From Diadema setosum (taxonomy: Eukaryota > Echinodermata > Echinoidea > Diadematoida > Diadematidae), in the NCBI GenBank assembly GCA_033980235.1, contig CM067067.1, positions 11,200,901 through 11,264,900 of the forward strand: a stretch of 64,000 bases of DNA. The letters run 5' to 3'. Below are positions 21,801 to 36,800 of this stretch, in pieces (positions within the stretch are counted from its first letter, which is position 1; the number at the start of each line of letters is the position of its first letter). Both the position numbers and the translations under genes were made by a program. Under the pieces are notes generated by a model. That model was not told the origin of the DNA. It did no database searches and saw only the letters and a program-made list of their open reading frames with translations.

Positions 21801-24800
21801 TTTGCTGTCAAGTTTTGTTGAATATTCTGGGTAGATTTGTGTCTGTACTCTTTATCTGAAAAAAAAAATATGATAGAGAGGATAATTTTCTTGAAAATTT
21901 GCTCAGTGCGAAAGGAACTCCTTCCTAAATTACCAGATTCCCTATTCTGGTTCAAACCCTTGTCATTGACCTAATGCCTTAAACCTTATCCTAATCCTAG
22001 ACCTCCAAAATCTCCTGGCTGATCTATTAAGGAGGAAGTGGGGAATAGGTCCGTTGGGATTAGCACTAATTGAAATTGACCTTATGATGGAGAACCATAT
22101 GGCAAACATCAAGCATTCTCTTCAGTGAATTCACAACTTGGCACAGTGCCAGCAGCACATCAAATTGCGTGTCAAAACCATTGACTTCATTTGAGGTGAA
22201 GTTGTATGAAATGAAAACTCATGAAGTGTGTATTGGACATGACACATTGAGTGTCCATTTGTTTTACCGAGATTTCAGTCACAAATGTATTAAAATATAC
22301 ATTTCAAGCTTTGAGCATGACTGTAGTTATATTTCTTTTCCCAATTGGGTTACATTACTGTTGGTACTACTTAATGTTTTGCCGATGCCATCTTTTTCTC
22401 CAAACTAGGAACAAGGTGTACAATCAAATATGAATTTGTTTGCTATGTTCAAAAGGCAGGAATGAGACTGTCAGCCTCTGTGCTCTATCTGTTCCTGACA
22501 ATGAAGTAATCAAGATTTTTCTGTCTAGCAATGTTAGAGAAGACATTCGGATAACACTTTGGCATTCTAGAATAATGATAAATGCAAGCAATAAGCTTCT
22601 CAATTTACACTACAGTTGACCCATTGGTAGTATTGAGTAAAGACTGAAAATCTTTCAACCCTGTCAATCTGTAATATTCTTGCTTCTAATACTGTCCACC
22701 ACTCTAGAATATACTCCACACATGCACACAAATGCAATATACACGTAGATGCTACGTGTAGATGTCATTGAAATTGAACAGTGTCGCAGATATGGCATTC
22801 TGCCTCACTCCGGAGAGCGAGGAACAGCTGATTGATGTGTTATCAAGCTGTGACAGCATGTGGCAGGATTGAAACAACTGATGTTTAATACCATCGTAGT
22901 GGGATGCTGTGATAACACCAGAAGGGAACTAATTATTCCTGTCACTTGGTGTCTGTGGTGTCTAAGAATATACCCGACTGGAATTATTCTGTTTTCCAGG
23001 GTCCAGAATGTCTCCCTTCTCCAGTCCCGCCGATGTTTTTCGGTTTTGCTTTTATCTGAATTCCAGGCTTAGTTTTGACAATGAAAAATTGGCTGCTGGA
23101 GACTCAATGTTGCTGAAGAATCATATTTGAGACTGTTTATGATGTATGCTATGAATTGCTGACATGGATATCAGTGGTATGTGAGACCTAGTGCGAGTGC
23201 TGTCTTTTCAGTTTCAAAAATAGCACTTCAGTAATTTGATTGTTACAGGAAAAATTTCAGTTTAAACTTGTCATCTTGAGTGTATGCTTTCACATGCCTA
23301 ATTAAATATCCTCACATTTCGACACAAGATTAAAAGAGCAAAGGTTTGCAGTTTTATTTTTTGTGGTTATTTTTCCACAGCACTGTGTGCCTCTGTAGCC
23401 AATCTAATGTTTAGCCATTTCAATATATATATACCAAGAGGTCAAAAGGAAACTTGCAAGTGATGAGTATGGCTTGTAGAATGGAGATTGGGGGGGGGGG
23501 GGGGAGGGAATTGATCGGTGGAATCATGGACCTGTAGACTTAGAATGAAGCCTTTGGTCCTTCCTGGCTTTCCTTGGCCGGGATCAGCCATGAACTGACA
23601 ATGTTGTCCTGGTGTACGTGCAAGGAGAACAATACCACCCACCAATGAGCAGACAGGGAGCAGAGATTTTACTTTGATCCCCTTTGCCTAGATGTGTACT
23701 TGTGCATGCAGAAATCAATGTAGAATGTGCATGGAAACATGTTGTGTCTCATTTACACACTACAAAGAAGTCAAAATTAAGTGAACCTGTCTGCTCTGAC
23801 CAACATCAAAGGTACATGTACACTTTGCTGGACAAGTGGTCTGCTGCTGAAGGTGCTACCCAAATCATCGGTTATATTTTAGTATAATGTATATTGTTTT
23901 TATTTTTTTGTGTGTGCGGAAGGAAGGCCTATTGAATCCAACCTTGTAGAGCACATTACAACTTTGCATTTCTAATCATACACTTCATTGGCTTTTATTT
24001 CTGCCTTGTCATGGTAATATGTTCCTTGGAACTTACAAGTGTGAAAAAAAGAAAAGAAAATTAAAGTGATGTTTCAAAAGTAAAATTTCCTTGTCTAAGA
24101 AATGGTATGTCAGCCAAAATTTGTTGCAACTTTTTAGATGTCACATGTGTAACTTTGTGAAAGAAAGAAGAATTTACCAAAGAATTCCAGTATGCTGGAA
24201 TCGCTATTTAGAGAGGAAGAATTAACAAGTGGTAAAAACATGAGAGCAAAATACATGCCAAAATGTCTAGCAATCTGGGAACATTTGCTCCCTTTCACCA
24301 GGCTCTTCATCTGCTCAGTTGTAATCTTACATGATTTGACCTTTTAGGTCACGGCAGATTGTGAGCTGAGATTGGAATTGCCAATTGAGATGACTAGTCA
24401 TTCCTTGAGTCAGGTTTGTAAGGATCAGCTTTATCTTTGATTTTTCTCTGGAAACAGAAAGTAGCCCATCCATTATCAGCAGTTAGATGTTTTACTCACC
24501 TTACCAATTTCAGAAAAGACAGTGAATGAATTACTGTTGGTATTTTAGTCACAAAGAATTCTAAATGTCTTTTCTGTGTTACATCAGTACTTCAGACAAT
24601 GGCTTACAATATTATGTACAACATGAATGTAGTTTGGATTACTTACTGTAGAGTCATCTTAACGAGAGTCATCTTTCAAACTCATTTCGTTATATTCATG
24701 TTTTATCTGTCTGTTGATTATTTGTTGTTGTTGCTTTTATTTTCCAAACATCCACACGAACTTCCACTCATTTTTCCTCCAGTGGCATCACTCTGTGTTA

Positions 24801-27800
24801 ATATTTTGCCTGCTCTGTAGGAAGCTAATTCTCTCTTCAGGATGATATTACTGCACAAGAACATGCCTTGTGTGGTCAGTGGCAGTGAGATAGGTTTCAT
24901 ATGCCACAGAGAATCCATTCAATAGAAACAATATGTGCAGAGAGGAATTCAGTGAGCAATCTTCGAGGGGAGTTGTCCAAGAGAATTAGGCGAGTGATTA
25001 CCATGCCGATGTATTGGCTAGGGGGCTGTCAACGAGCAGAAGTGAACACCGTGTGGGCCAAGCAGAAACGGTTCTGGTATGAACTTTGTGTAAGTGTAGA
25101 GAAATAGAGGAGAAATTTACCTCCTCCCGCGAAGTGTTGATGGAACGCGGATGACCCGAGTTACATTCGTGACAAAAGCTTCCTTGTGCGGGGTTCTTTC
25201 AGCTTTGCCTTAGAGGCAGGGGGTGTATTGGTGAGACATCAGGGGAAAACGGGGCTCAATCTGGCTGTGATTATTGGCCACTTGCTGGGTCCCTAACTGG
25301 TTGAGACAGGCGCTCTGGTGTAAGTTTTACATGGCTTATTACAAATTTTATGGTATCATCCATGTAATTTGAGCAAGGACGAATAGCGAGGGTGGTTGAG
25401 GTTCCTCCTCTCTTTTGTGTGTGTGCCAGGAAGATGTTTGTTTCTGTTCAGAGACAGACTGAGTGAGATATGGCTTGGTACATTGTCCACAATTGTCATA
25501 TTTCATAGGAATAACTATTGAATACATCACATAACAAAATAAAACACGCACACACACACACACACATTTCAAGACATACGATTAGATTTACACGTGATAT
25601 TCGACATAGGACAGGCAGTAGTAAAATCTGCAAACACTGCAGTCTCATTTGTGGTCTGCCATTAGGAAACCTCTAATTACTGCCACTGAGGAATTGATGC
25701 TGCAATAACTATTCCATCACACATAGAAAGTTGCTGAACTCTGACTGATGGTTTCCTTTTCCAATTTCTGAATGTTGATTGTTGAAAGGAGAAATGGGTG
25801 TAATCAAAACATTTTCAGTTTCTTTATCCTTTGGTTCAACTAGAAAAGTACATCACCTTTTTCACCTTTTTCTCTACAGCTCAGTGCATAAGTTTTAAAC
25901 TGACCCATGATCTATATTGACCACTTTACAGGGTATTACTTGTCATGCAATATAGCAGATGCCTACTGAATAGCATGATTTCCTTGTTCTTTCTGAAATG
26001 TCAAGAGGACTGTAATAACACAGATCCTTGAAATTTTAGGGGACAGTGTACAATGTAATCTTGATTTTTGCGTCTTTCCCGTAGAGTAAACCCTCACCAT
26101 CCATCTGAATGCTAGAAATTATTCAGTTTTATTGTGTTTTTATCAAGACTGATTTATGCTAACGTTAAAGGACAAACAGTAGTAACTTTTTGTAGGACAT
26201 TCACTCTGTCCGTTTGGTCTACTCTTATAGTTTAAAGGACAAGTTCATCTTCATACAATGTACATGTGAATTGAGTGAATGCAGCAACATTTGCGGAACA
26301 CACGTGAAATTTTTAGGAAAATCGGACAATCTGTTCAATACTTATGAATGTTTAACATTTATGCACAGTCACTACTGGATGAGAAGACTACTGTACTACA
26401 GTTTATGATGTCACATGTGTAAAATTATACAAGAAAAATCTGAAGAGAACTTCATGAATTATATTCTCACCTTGTCACTAACATATGTTTAATAAGGGTA
26501 ATATTATTCCCTCTTCCCTCTGAAAGAATCAAGTCAAATGCTCTTATTATGCAAAAAAAAAAAGGAAAAAAGAAGTGAAAATATGTTTGATTTTCATTAT
26601 ATCAATGTACACATGTGACATCACAAGCTGTAGTAGTCTTCTCGTCTCTCATCAATAGCAACACTTCAAAAATTCATGATTTTTTAATGGACATACGTCT
26701 GATTTTCTTCAAACTTTCACTGATGTGTTCTTTCAATATTGCTGCATTCTCTCAAATTACATGTACAATCTACAAGGTGAGCTTGTCCTTTAACAGTCCA
26801 AAAATATTTAGTGTTCACCCATCTCCCTGCCCTCCTCCACCATCCCAACAAGATGAAACAAGGTACAGAAATTATTGCCCTAGTTATGCTTTGTTCCCCC
26901 CCCCACACACACACACTGGTAACTTCAGTTTCCACCCCCACCCTAATGTTAATGGTGTAGTGATGAGAGGTGGCTCCATACGTGCAGGCCTGCCACAGGA
27001 AATGATTTTATAGACCAATCACCCGACGAGGCAGATTGAATCTGGGACCACAAGGGGCCAAGTTTTCCCTTCCTGTGAATCAAAGTCGACAGGTCAAACG
27101 AAGTATTGTTCGATTTGGAAGGATGCCACAAAATTATTGTATGCACAAGTATTGCACTGTGGGAAAACTCAAAAGGACAGAGTTTTATTCCTCTTCTCTG
27201 GCTCAGTGCTATGCACACTGAATGTACATTGTATGCACCTGTATCAGACAATGTTTTTTATGCATCAGAACCCAGGATCATTCAAGAGAGCACACATTTT
27301 AAAAATACCACTATACTCTACATGGTCGCAAGGGTGGTCTGTCCTTCTAGTGCAAAGGAAATCAGGTGCTCTGGGGTGATAAGGGTCTTAGAAGATGGAC
27401 TCCAACCGCTCTTACTTAGCACCCTACGGGTAGAGGTTGAGTCACACTCATGCTTCCCCTGGAAAAGTCCTACCTACACCAGCGAGGCTTAAAATCACCT
27501 AGCTTGAGCACTTGAATAGTGTCTGTGAATGCTAATACCCATAATGTACTTATGGAAGGGGAAGAAATTGAGAAACATTTGGAAAGATGTTATGATTGAG
27601 ATGAAATCACTGTTTTCCAGCATTGCGAAAGTCTTGGTAATGGATTGTCTAGATGCTACATGTAGGCCTACGTGGTAGTAATCACAATTACCACAGCAAG
27701 AACATGAACTAGAGTGCTGGATGAATTTGAATGAGTCATATAATGACGTTCAGAGAGTGATCCTTAACCTTGAGGATACAGTTTGTAAGTTCTGTTGGGC

Positions 27801-30800
27801 ATCAAGTGTTGTGTAGTCCATTTCATTACAAAATCAGTCATTTCAGTCGATTTTGTTACAAAATCGACTGTACGACACTTGACGCCCCATAGAACTTATC
27901 CTCAAGGTTACTGTGTAAAGTGTTATTTTTTGCGAGATTTTCACGAATTTTGTGAATCACTACTGGACCGCAAATTTAACAACACACAAAAATGTAGTAG
28001 TGCACTTTGATAAGCGTCGGTGTCAAATTGCAAAAACAATATTGCGCAATAATGTCTGTGACCTCCCAATTTGTGAAAATAACAGCTTATACAGTAGCTG
28101 TCTTGGAGGTTAACACCGTCTGAACGTAACTATAGTCACAGTGAAATAATTACTCCAAAGAAAAAAACAAACACAAAACACAACAACCCTTACAATCAAA
28201 CAAGTGATGAAAATTCAAATGCTTCTTTTTTCCAGGAGATCTTCACTGTAGGTGATTTTACAAAGTCTTTCACCTGCTGTGTAGCTGTAATAGTTTTCTT
28301 CAAACCCAAACCTGGCCTAGTTTGTATTCACTATTTGTTGCTTGGTAACACAAGGTCAGACAAGCTTTCCGTTTGCTAGGGAAAGTCTTTTGTACTTTGG
28401 TTGTAAATAGAATGTGAATGCATTACAAAATTCTCCCATTGAATATAAACAGATTATGATAGGTCCTGTAAAATAGACTTCAGACATATTGTAGGAAATA
28501 TTATACTGTTTCCAGTGTATACCATAAAATGTATGATAATGAAATTGCAATCTCTGAAATTAATGATATCCAGCTGGCTATTGATTTTGTGCGCTGGAAG
28601 CGGACTGGTTTCTCTATGGCCATATCTGCACCTGGCGCAGTTTAACCAAACACATATCATACACAACAATATCATATTGCAAAGCATAGAAGAGACGTCG
28701 CAACTAGGAATATTGTCAGCATGTAGCCCCCACTGTGTGTGCACAGTGGAGTGTGATTTGATTGCAGTGGGTGTGAGACAATTTCCCCTGAGATGGCGAT
28801 GTGACAGAAAGCTATTAGGGCTGGCATTCTAACCCCACACTCCCAGGTCTGTATTGCACACGACTGCAATGACATTCAGTGCCGCGGTGTGATGTATTGT
28901 ATAGTACTGTGCGTAGTATAGTTGATCTACACCTATGAGCTCTGGAATCTGGTATGATAATGAACAGTACTCTGTCATTACTGAGCAATCACAACACATT
29001 TGATGCAACAATCCTGTCAGGGTTGGAAAAATATATATATGAAGGATTCATGATGAGGAATACTTATCAGAGGCACATTTTCTTCCCAGAAAAGGTTTTG
29101 AAGTAGAATTATAAAAATTTCTAAAATGCTTTTATTCAGAGAGAAATATGATTTGAATGCAGACATTGATAGGTGAAATGAAAGACATCAGTGAAATTTG
29201 GTGCAGAATAAAAACACTGGAAGAGTGTGATCACTTTGATATCTCTGTGCCATCTAAAACCTCATGAGTTTTATTGTCATGTAAGGACATTCTGAGTACA
29301 CTGTAGGCCCTATATTTTAAGCTGAATGGCTGCAAATGAAAAGGATCTGCAATGTGCCAAGTCATGGCCAAGTATCTAATGACTGTGTAAATGTTTGATT
29401 TGATGAAGAAGCTGAAGTGTACAATTTTTTTTAGAGAGATCATTTTGCCGTTTTTTCTTTGTTTGTTTTTTTGTTTGTTTTGGGTTTTTTTTTTTTTTTG
29501 CTGATATGAAGGTTCTAGCGCTGTTGCACATTGTTAAAGCAAGGAGGTGATACCTCCTTGGTTAAAGACAGAATAAAGTATTTGTTTTTCACCAGAATCT
29601 AGAGAAGTTCTGATTAAAAAACAAACAAGCAAACAAATCATATTGTTTCATATTAATATTCAAAAAAAAAAAAAAAAAAGGTTGTCATCACTTTTTACTC
29701 CTAATGTCAATAATACTGTCCCCTTTCATTTAAGATATTCTACTCATGACTTTATTTTTTCTTACATTGCAGGTGAAAAAGGCATGGGTAAGACTACAAA
29801 CAAGCCCCTTCACTACAAGGGCAGTACCTTCCACCGTGTGGTCAAGGATTTCATGGTCCAGGGTGGGGACTTCAGTGCAGGTAAGTACCGTAAATTCCCT
29901 ATGCTCCTTCTGTTGATCTATCCCTTCTGTAGAATCAACTTAGTCAATGTAATCATGCTGTTTGTGGTAGATAATATCACTGAGAGATGTTTTTCCTTGA
30001 TTGTTATACAATGTAGTAATCTGCAATGTGACAACAGTAAGGCTGGTATGAAAAGAGCTAGTGTAGTCTGCTGCAAGTGGGTTGCTGTATCATAGATCTA
30101 TCCACAAATGCAATGGATGTTCAGTAGGCTTAAATGTGATGCACTCATATTGAGCCTTTGGGAGGTCATGGTAACTCATCACAAACACCCACACACTTAC
30201 ACACAAACACCCATGCTCTCTCCCGCTGTCTCTTTCTCCCTCCGTGCTGTTACTGTGTCCAAAGGGATACTTTCTGCCTGTAATAGCACCTGTCACTTCC
30301 AAATCAATAAAGGAAATTGGAGACGGTTAACAGATTAAGGAGTGACGGTTAACCAATTCATTTATACTTGCCCTGTATCCTGTTAGTAGTGCAATTGTCT
30401 GCTGTAATTTGTACCTCCTGACATCAATTAAGGTCTTGTTTCATATCCGAGATCCCAAATACAGCATTCAAGTATTCAGCTGAAAAATAAAAAGCTGTAA
30501 AGTGCTTAGAAAGCTTTTTTGCTGTCTTCTTTGCAGGATATACAATATTTATGTCTGTCAATGCGTGGCAGTTGCCAGGTTTTACGATGTAGTAGAGTCT
30601 AATTGGCAATTAGGTTTTGAAAGCGGTTAAAGAACAAAATTTTTTAATGAACAAGCGTATGAATAGATCTTCATATTGGATCACATGTGACGTGATTTTA
30701 GGTAATGTGAAGGCATGATCGTTTCACTCCTGTTCAGAGCAGAAGCTATCCATTTTCTCTGTTCAGTAACATATGAACATTTCCTTTAGCGGTGATAGGA

Positions 30801-33800
30801 GGGTTTTCTTTTTGTTGTTGTTGATAAACCCCATGGCAAGTAGCCATGAAATGAGACCTCGTTGTCTTCCGATCCATGCTCTTATCTTTTTGAAGTGTGT
30901 TCATGACAAACAAATTTGAAGACTAAAGATGCACAATACTTGCTGCTAGCATGCCCATTGCCTAGCAGCTTGAAAAAGTTTTGGATAGTGCTATGGTCTT
31001 TTCAGAGTGATTGTGAGAGCTATTGCTAACCTATGTCTATATATTTTTATAGCTGCAGTATTAGCAATTTGTTGCTAAAGATTAACCTTTCTTTCATGTG
31101 TGTTAGACTTAACTAAAGAGTCAAGTCTTGGAGCTCTTCCGTTTACGTAGGGAGAATTTAGCGTGCAACAGAATTAGTTCACACGTTTTTTGCACCTGGA
31201 GATGGATGTGCCCCTCAATGCATCAGGCGCGAGAGGAAATCAAATGCACGCTGGTAACAAGTGCATGACAGGCCAAGTGTATTTCCTGTGAGCCATACTG
31301 TAAAGTACTATGTTCGGTCGCTGAACTGCTGCAATGCCCCTTGTATTGGTATTCAAATGCAACTTTTTTTTTGGGGGGGGGGGGATAGGAGGCAAAACAA
31401 ATCAGCAATAAAAAGTAATCAGAAACTGCACACATTTTAGCGCTAATGTCAAATTTTTGTATGACCCTTACATGTACATTGATGTCAAGCAATGGAGTGA
31501 CAGCCATGTAGCTTTACAGATTTGCAATCGTGGTTCTGATGTTCATACACTGTAGTTTATTATGATACTTATACTTTGGGTTTTGGTCAGTTGTGCTCTT
31601 AGTACAGTTATAATAAAAACTGCTGTTTAAGGATGAAACAAAGGAGGCCCCCTTTGCTCGTGCCATTTTGTGAGAGTATCAGGGTGATAGCTACTTTGGA
31701 TACCATGGATGCCAGTTTCCACAGTATACATTGTAGGCCAGAGGTTCAGATCAGTGTAAAATGTGAGTACAGTGTAATGGGGCTAAAGTTGGTTGCTGCC
31801 TTGGTGACAGAGTAGTACTGTATAGGCTGTCATTTTCGCAAGGGTTTAATTTTCGCAAATTTCGCAAACCACAGTTGGACTGCGAATTTAACGACACACG
31901 AAAATGCCATGGGCTCGGGGTAATAGCGCATTACAATAGCCTCGATGTCAGTTGTGAACACATCTTGCAAAAATGTTCATCACCTCCTCATTCGCGAAAA
32001 TATCTGTATGCGAAAATACCAGCTTATACTATAAGACACCCTCAAAACCTATACTGCATATTATATTTTGTACAGTATATTGCCTTACTGTTTCCTGTTT
32101 AACGATTTCAGAAGTTTAAAGCCCTTTTAATATTCTAAATTGCCTTGTGTCCTTGTAAGGGTAGGCACGTAGATATTATGCTCCATACAGTACCTTTGTG
32201 TAGAGTGCTTGGGAACTTCCTGAAAGATGCAAGATTTCCTCTACAATAGATAAAATACTGCTGAATTTGTTTCAGTTGATTTGAAAGAATTGATTTCAGA
32301 TATTTTGATTAAAGGTGCTCATGTGAATATTAACTTTAATATCAGAGCTAACTGGGTGAGGGTAAATACTGGATTGCTGTCAACAAAGTAACCTGTTTTC
32401 CTACCGTAGCGCATATTGTATGAATTTCTTGTAGGCCTAAATGATAACAAATTGGCCCCCCCCCCCTTTCGGTACAATTTGTGCATACATGTTCATGTGA
32501 TTGCACCATGTCACATCCCACTTTAAAGGGATGGTACAGTATTGGTGGAGATGAGAACTGGGCTTTTAACTTTTTGCGAGATACCAAGAAAACACTTATG
32601 AAATAGTACAGAGCATACCATTTTAAGAGGAATTCCAAGTTTATTTGATGAAAATTGGGTTTGGAATGACTGGAACATCCAAAAACAAAGTAAAACAAAG
32701 CGATCGTAATAAAGTGTGGGTCTCACACTTTATTAGAATCGCTCTGTTCTGGATATTTCAGCCATTTTAAAACCAATTTTCATCAAATAAACATTGAATT
32801 CCTCATGGAATTACATGCTCTTTCATATGTCATAAGAGGTTTCTCATTATCTCACAAAAAAATATTAGCAACCTGAAATTAGGTCTCAACCAAAACTATA
32901 CAATCCCTTTAAGATAGTATGTGTAAATTTTACAATGGAGCCATTGCTTGTGTGCCAAGGAAATCTAATGGTTTGCAAGTAGAGTATTATGTTGATGCTG
33001 TTGGCCAAAGTTTTTCTCCTTTTTTTTTTTTCTTGTGTGTTTGTCTGTCTATCTACGTCGTTCTCTCTACACCTTCCCCCTACTCCATACTGCAGGTTGA
33101 AATCTTCTTTGCCCACAAATTTGCCCCTTCAGCAGTTTTCAAAATACTTGTTGGGGTTGCATGCCAAAAGGAGGATGAGAGAGAAATATGAGTGTGTCTA
33201 TGTTTTCATCTGTGAGTGTATGAGAGAAAGAGAGAGAGATAAAGAGGCAATGAAAGGGAAAAAGAGAGAGTGAGTTCTCTTCTGGGGCTTTATATAAGGT
33301 CAGCTGTTATCCATGTCAATCTGACATCTCAAGAAGATCCATCATGTTGAAAATCGGATAAAGAATTCTTTGTTATGGAGTTCTAGTTTCATGGGATTGG
33401 TCATTCTTTTACTCTCCCAAGGGTGCCAGAGGCCTTTTTTTGTTGTTGTTGTTGTTGTTGTTGATTTTGTTTGTGTGTGTGTGTGTGTGTGTGTTGGTGA
33501 GATCCTGACAAATCCTAAAATGGATTTGTTCTTCAAGTTCAGAAATGTGGAGCAATGCTCAGTGACTCGAGTGTGTGTTTCAACGGCGAGTCTTGGTGTT
33601 TCAGGAGCCACAAAGTTTACATTAGCCAGCAGAAAGTCCCATGAGGCTTAATGGGTCAGTTACAACATGGATGACATGAGATTTACAGAGTATGAATTCA
33701 AATGTAAAGTTTACCTTTTTGACAAATATTTTGAGGGTGTGTTTATACTAAGGAAACAATTGCCTGTCAATGAAGCCTCCCTACTCCATGAAAAATCAGT

Positions 33801-36800
33801 TTTCAGTTTATTTTGGAGAGAAGATGTTATGAGTTTCTGGAGCTTGCTTGATTTCATATTGCTTCCTCCCTCAGGCTTTCATGTACTAAGACCCTGTTTA
33901 CAGTGCGGGGCTGGGCCGAGCCCAGCCTCAATTTGCGGGGCCACGCCCTGCAATTTTGTCCGTTTACATTGCCGGGCTCGGCCGCGCTTTTAATTCAAAC
34001 CTTTCAATATTTTGTCGTAGTGGCGCTCTGCTTGTAAACAAATGCAATTTGGTATAGTCTGGTTTTCAGGCCCAACCAACCGGCCGCGGCTCAGCCGAGC
34101 CGCGGCCGAGACCACCTCCAGAGCATGGCCAAATGCACGGCCAATTTTGGCCCCGCATTTGGCCTTTTTTGCGTTTACACTGAAATGAAGGCGGGCTCGG
34201 CCGCGGCTGAGCCGCGGCCGAGCCCCGCACTGTAAATGGGGTCTTTGTCAATGTATTTTCTTTAGCAATCCTGCAGCATGGCAAGTAAGACATTGTAGCT
34301 GATGTATTCAAAACTTCCATTTTGCATAAACTACCAAAAATAGTAGAATTATAGGTGGATATAAATTTGAAATAAGTGGCAAGTATGTTTCTTTTATAAA
34401 TATGTTGCATGGTGTTCCTGCAGCAAGATCTGATTATACTATCAGTTTCTCACCCAGGAAAATTGCAATTTAAATCTACATTTTCTATATTTATAAGCAA
34501 TACGAGATGTGCAAACTCAGTATGATGGCTTGAAAATGTAGGCGATGTAGGATTATTTATCACTTTCTAAACCTGGAAAACTGCTGCCTTGATCCTACAC
34601 TTTGTGGTTGTTGCTGGGTATACATACCTGGTCTACTTCGCTGAAATGAAATCGAATACATTTTCTTGTGTTTACACAGTATGGCTTGAACTATAAATGG
34701 CTCCACCAGGAAGTGATATGATTTCACTACAGTCCTCTTTAATACCTCTTGCCATGCTGTAAGGTTTTTCTGACAGGCACACGTGTCGCCTATTATACAA
34801 ACAGACTGCAGGAGGGGAATACTGGCTTGCCAATCAAAGCATAAATATGACCTCTAGGATGTAGTGATGTGGCAATATTAAATTTTACAGGAGAAAGGAG
34901 CGAGAAAGAAAGAGTGAATGCAATATTGATAGGAGATGCTATCGACACATATTGGCCAATGAGTGAATGAATATAGAGAGCTTATAATAAAGAGACTGAA
35001 GGAAATTTGACAGGGATTGTAATGGTATCTCATTACCTCCACCAGGGAGGTTATGTTTTGCTTTTGTTGGTTTGTTTGTTTATTTGCAAAATAATTCAAA
35101 AAGCTGTAACAGATTTGGATGACATTTTCAGGAGAAGTTGCTAATGATGCAGGGAACATAATGATCTAACATTTTGGCAGTGATCAGGATCACGGTCTGG
35201 ATCCAGATATTGATTTAAATTTTTTGAAGGATTCTTTCTCATAGGAAATAGGGCCATATGTTTATATTACTCCACAATAAATTGCCAGATTGCTTGGGGT
35301 CACACTTTTGTACAATGTATTATGATGATGACTGTTAGTTAATTTTTGTCACACAGTTGGAATGTAGAACTAGTCTTTTTAGTTGGAAGTCACAGTATGG
35401 GTGGAAATGAGCTGCTTAGCAGAGGTTTGTGTTTTGCGAGTGCATTTCTTGTTTCCCATGTTTTATGGAGATCACTTATTTTTGCACTGATGGGGCTACC
35501 ATGTCTAAGGCAATGTAAATCTATCATCTCCCAGTATTATGTTTGCAGTATTCTGAAGATGTGAACAACAGTTGAATGTAATATCTCAGGGCTCCAAGCA
35601 CTCTGTACATTGGGGAAATCAGAATAGATCAATCATGTGAATTATTCATCTAGCATGGAGTTCAGTTGGGTGTCCAGAAATCAATCATCATGCTTGTGAT
35701 TTCTACCTGAACAATTATTCTCTTGATATGTGTAGATTAGTACCACTTCATTCAGTGGGAAAATACACTTGCCATGACTAATGAATGAATGTGATACAGT
35801 GTATAGAAGCCATCACATCTTAAAGTTCACATAAGAAGCCGATCGCCAAAACTGGACTTTTTTTTTTTTTTGAAAGGCTTATTAACCATACTTTCCTATC
35901 TCACATCTTTCAAACCCCTAAAAAGGTTGGTTTTTGAGGAATATGCGTTCAAATTTCGTCAAAATATCGAAGCCTTATTCCCCGTTGAGTCAAGACCCCT
36001 AGATTATGATGTCACGTAAGGGTATTCCCTCTTATGTCCACGCAAATGCAGTGCTGTCAAAGCTTTAAAATTGCGTCATATCGCTCTCTTATGATGGATT
36101 TTATGTTCTAATTTGTTTAAGAATTATTAGAAAAAAATGTTCTAGTGAACGATTTTTTGATACATCACATAATATTCAGAAAATTTAGAATTTTGAGAGG
36201 ACTTTTTTAGTTTTATTTTGGTTGGAAAAATAACGTCCCGCGTAAAAGATTAATCCGCGAGTGATGCGACTCTGTACGTGCCAGCGCGCGCGCGGTACGG
36301 TGCGGACGGTACGAGAGGGGAGCCCTCGGCCGAGGCTCCGCTGCTCAGGCGGCCACGGCCATGCACGGCGACTCGCTCTAGCTAGCTATAGGCTAGAAGC
36401 AAAACGGCAAAATGACCTACTGTAAACGTCAATATTTTCGCGCGATTAATTTTTCGCGCTGAGCGGCTCGAAAACGTATTCGCGGGTTCTTAAATTCGCG
36501 CTCCGCAGCAGGTTACTTTACTGTAGTACACATTCACTGCTTTCATCCAAAGCCTCTGCTACATAGCTTGCTATGCCAGTGTACGACAAGCGACGTAGCG
36601 AGCGGCTCGACTGCGAGTACAAGCACTCAAATACGTAGTACAGCTGTGACTGTAGTACCGTAGTCACGGGGGAATGTAGCATCGGTGCGGGAAGCGCGCG
36701 GTGCACACTGCATGCTACAGTACACAGCAATCTATCGTCTCTTTGCACAGTACTAGTAGCGTAAACATGCCTGTACATTGTACTACGTAGCAGTATCATC

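Larger units (their letters stand above)
18725..29772 (+). other. NKTR intron 2 (11 kb, repeat-rich)
   Basis: This is the largest intron. It carries a 17-bp-stem hairpin (18917-18952), a tRNA-like SINE (19490-19600), a foldback element FB2 (19719-20130), a GC-rich TIR element (20342-20905), a dispersed GGAGGTTATGTTTT repeat (21166-21660), an FB1 element (26232-26793) and two adjacent short elements (27766-28095). Between these, about 21660-26230, lie only short open frames, a poly-G run near 23491 and (CA)n near 25547-25566. Confidence 0.8.
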
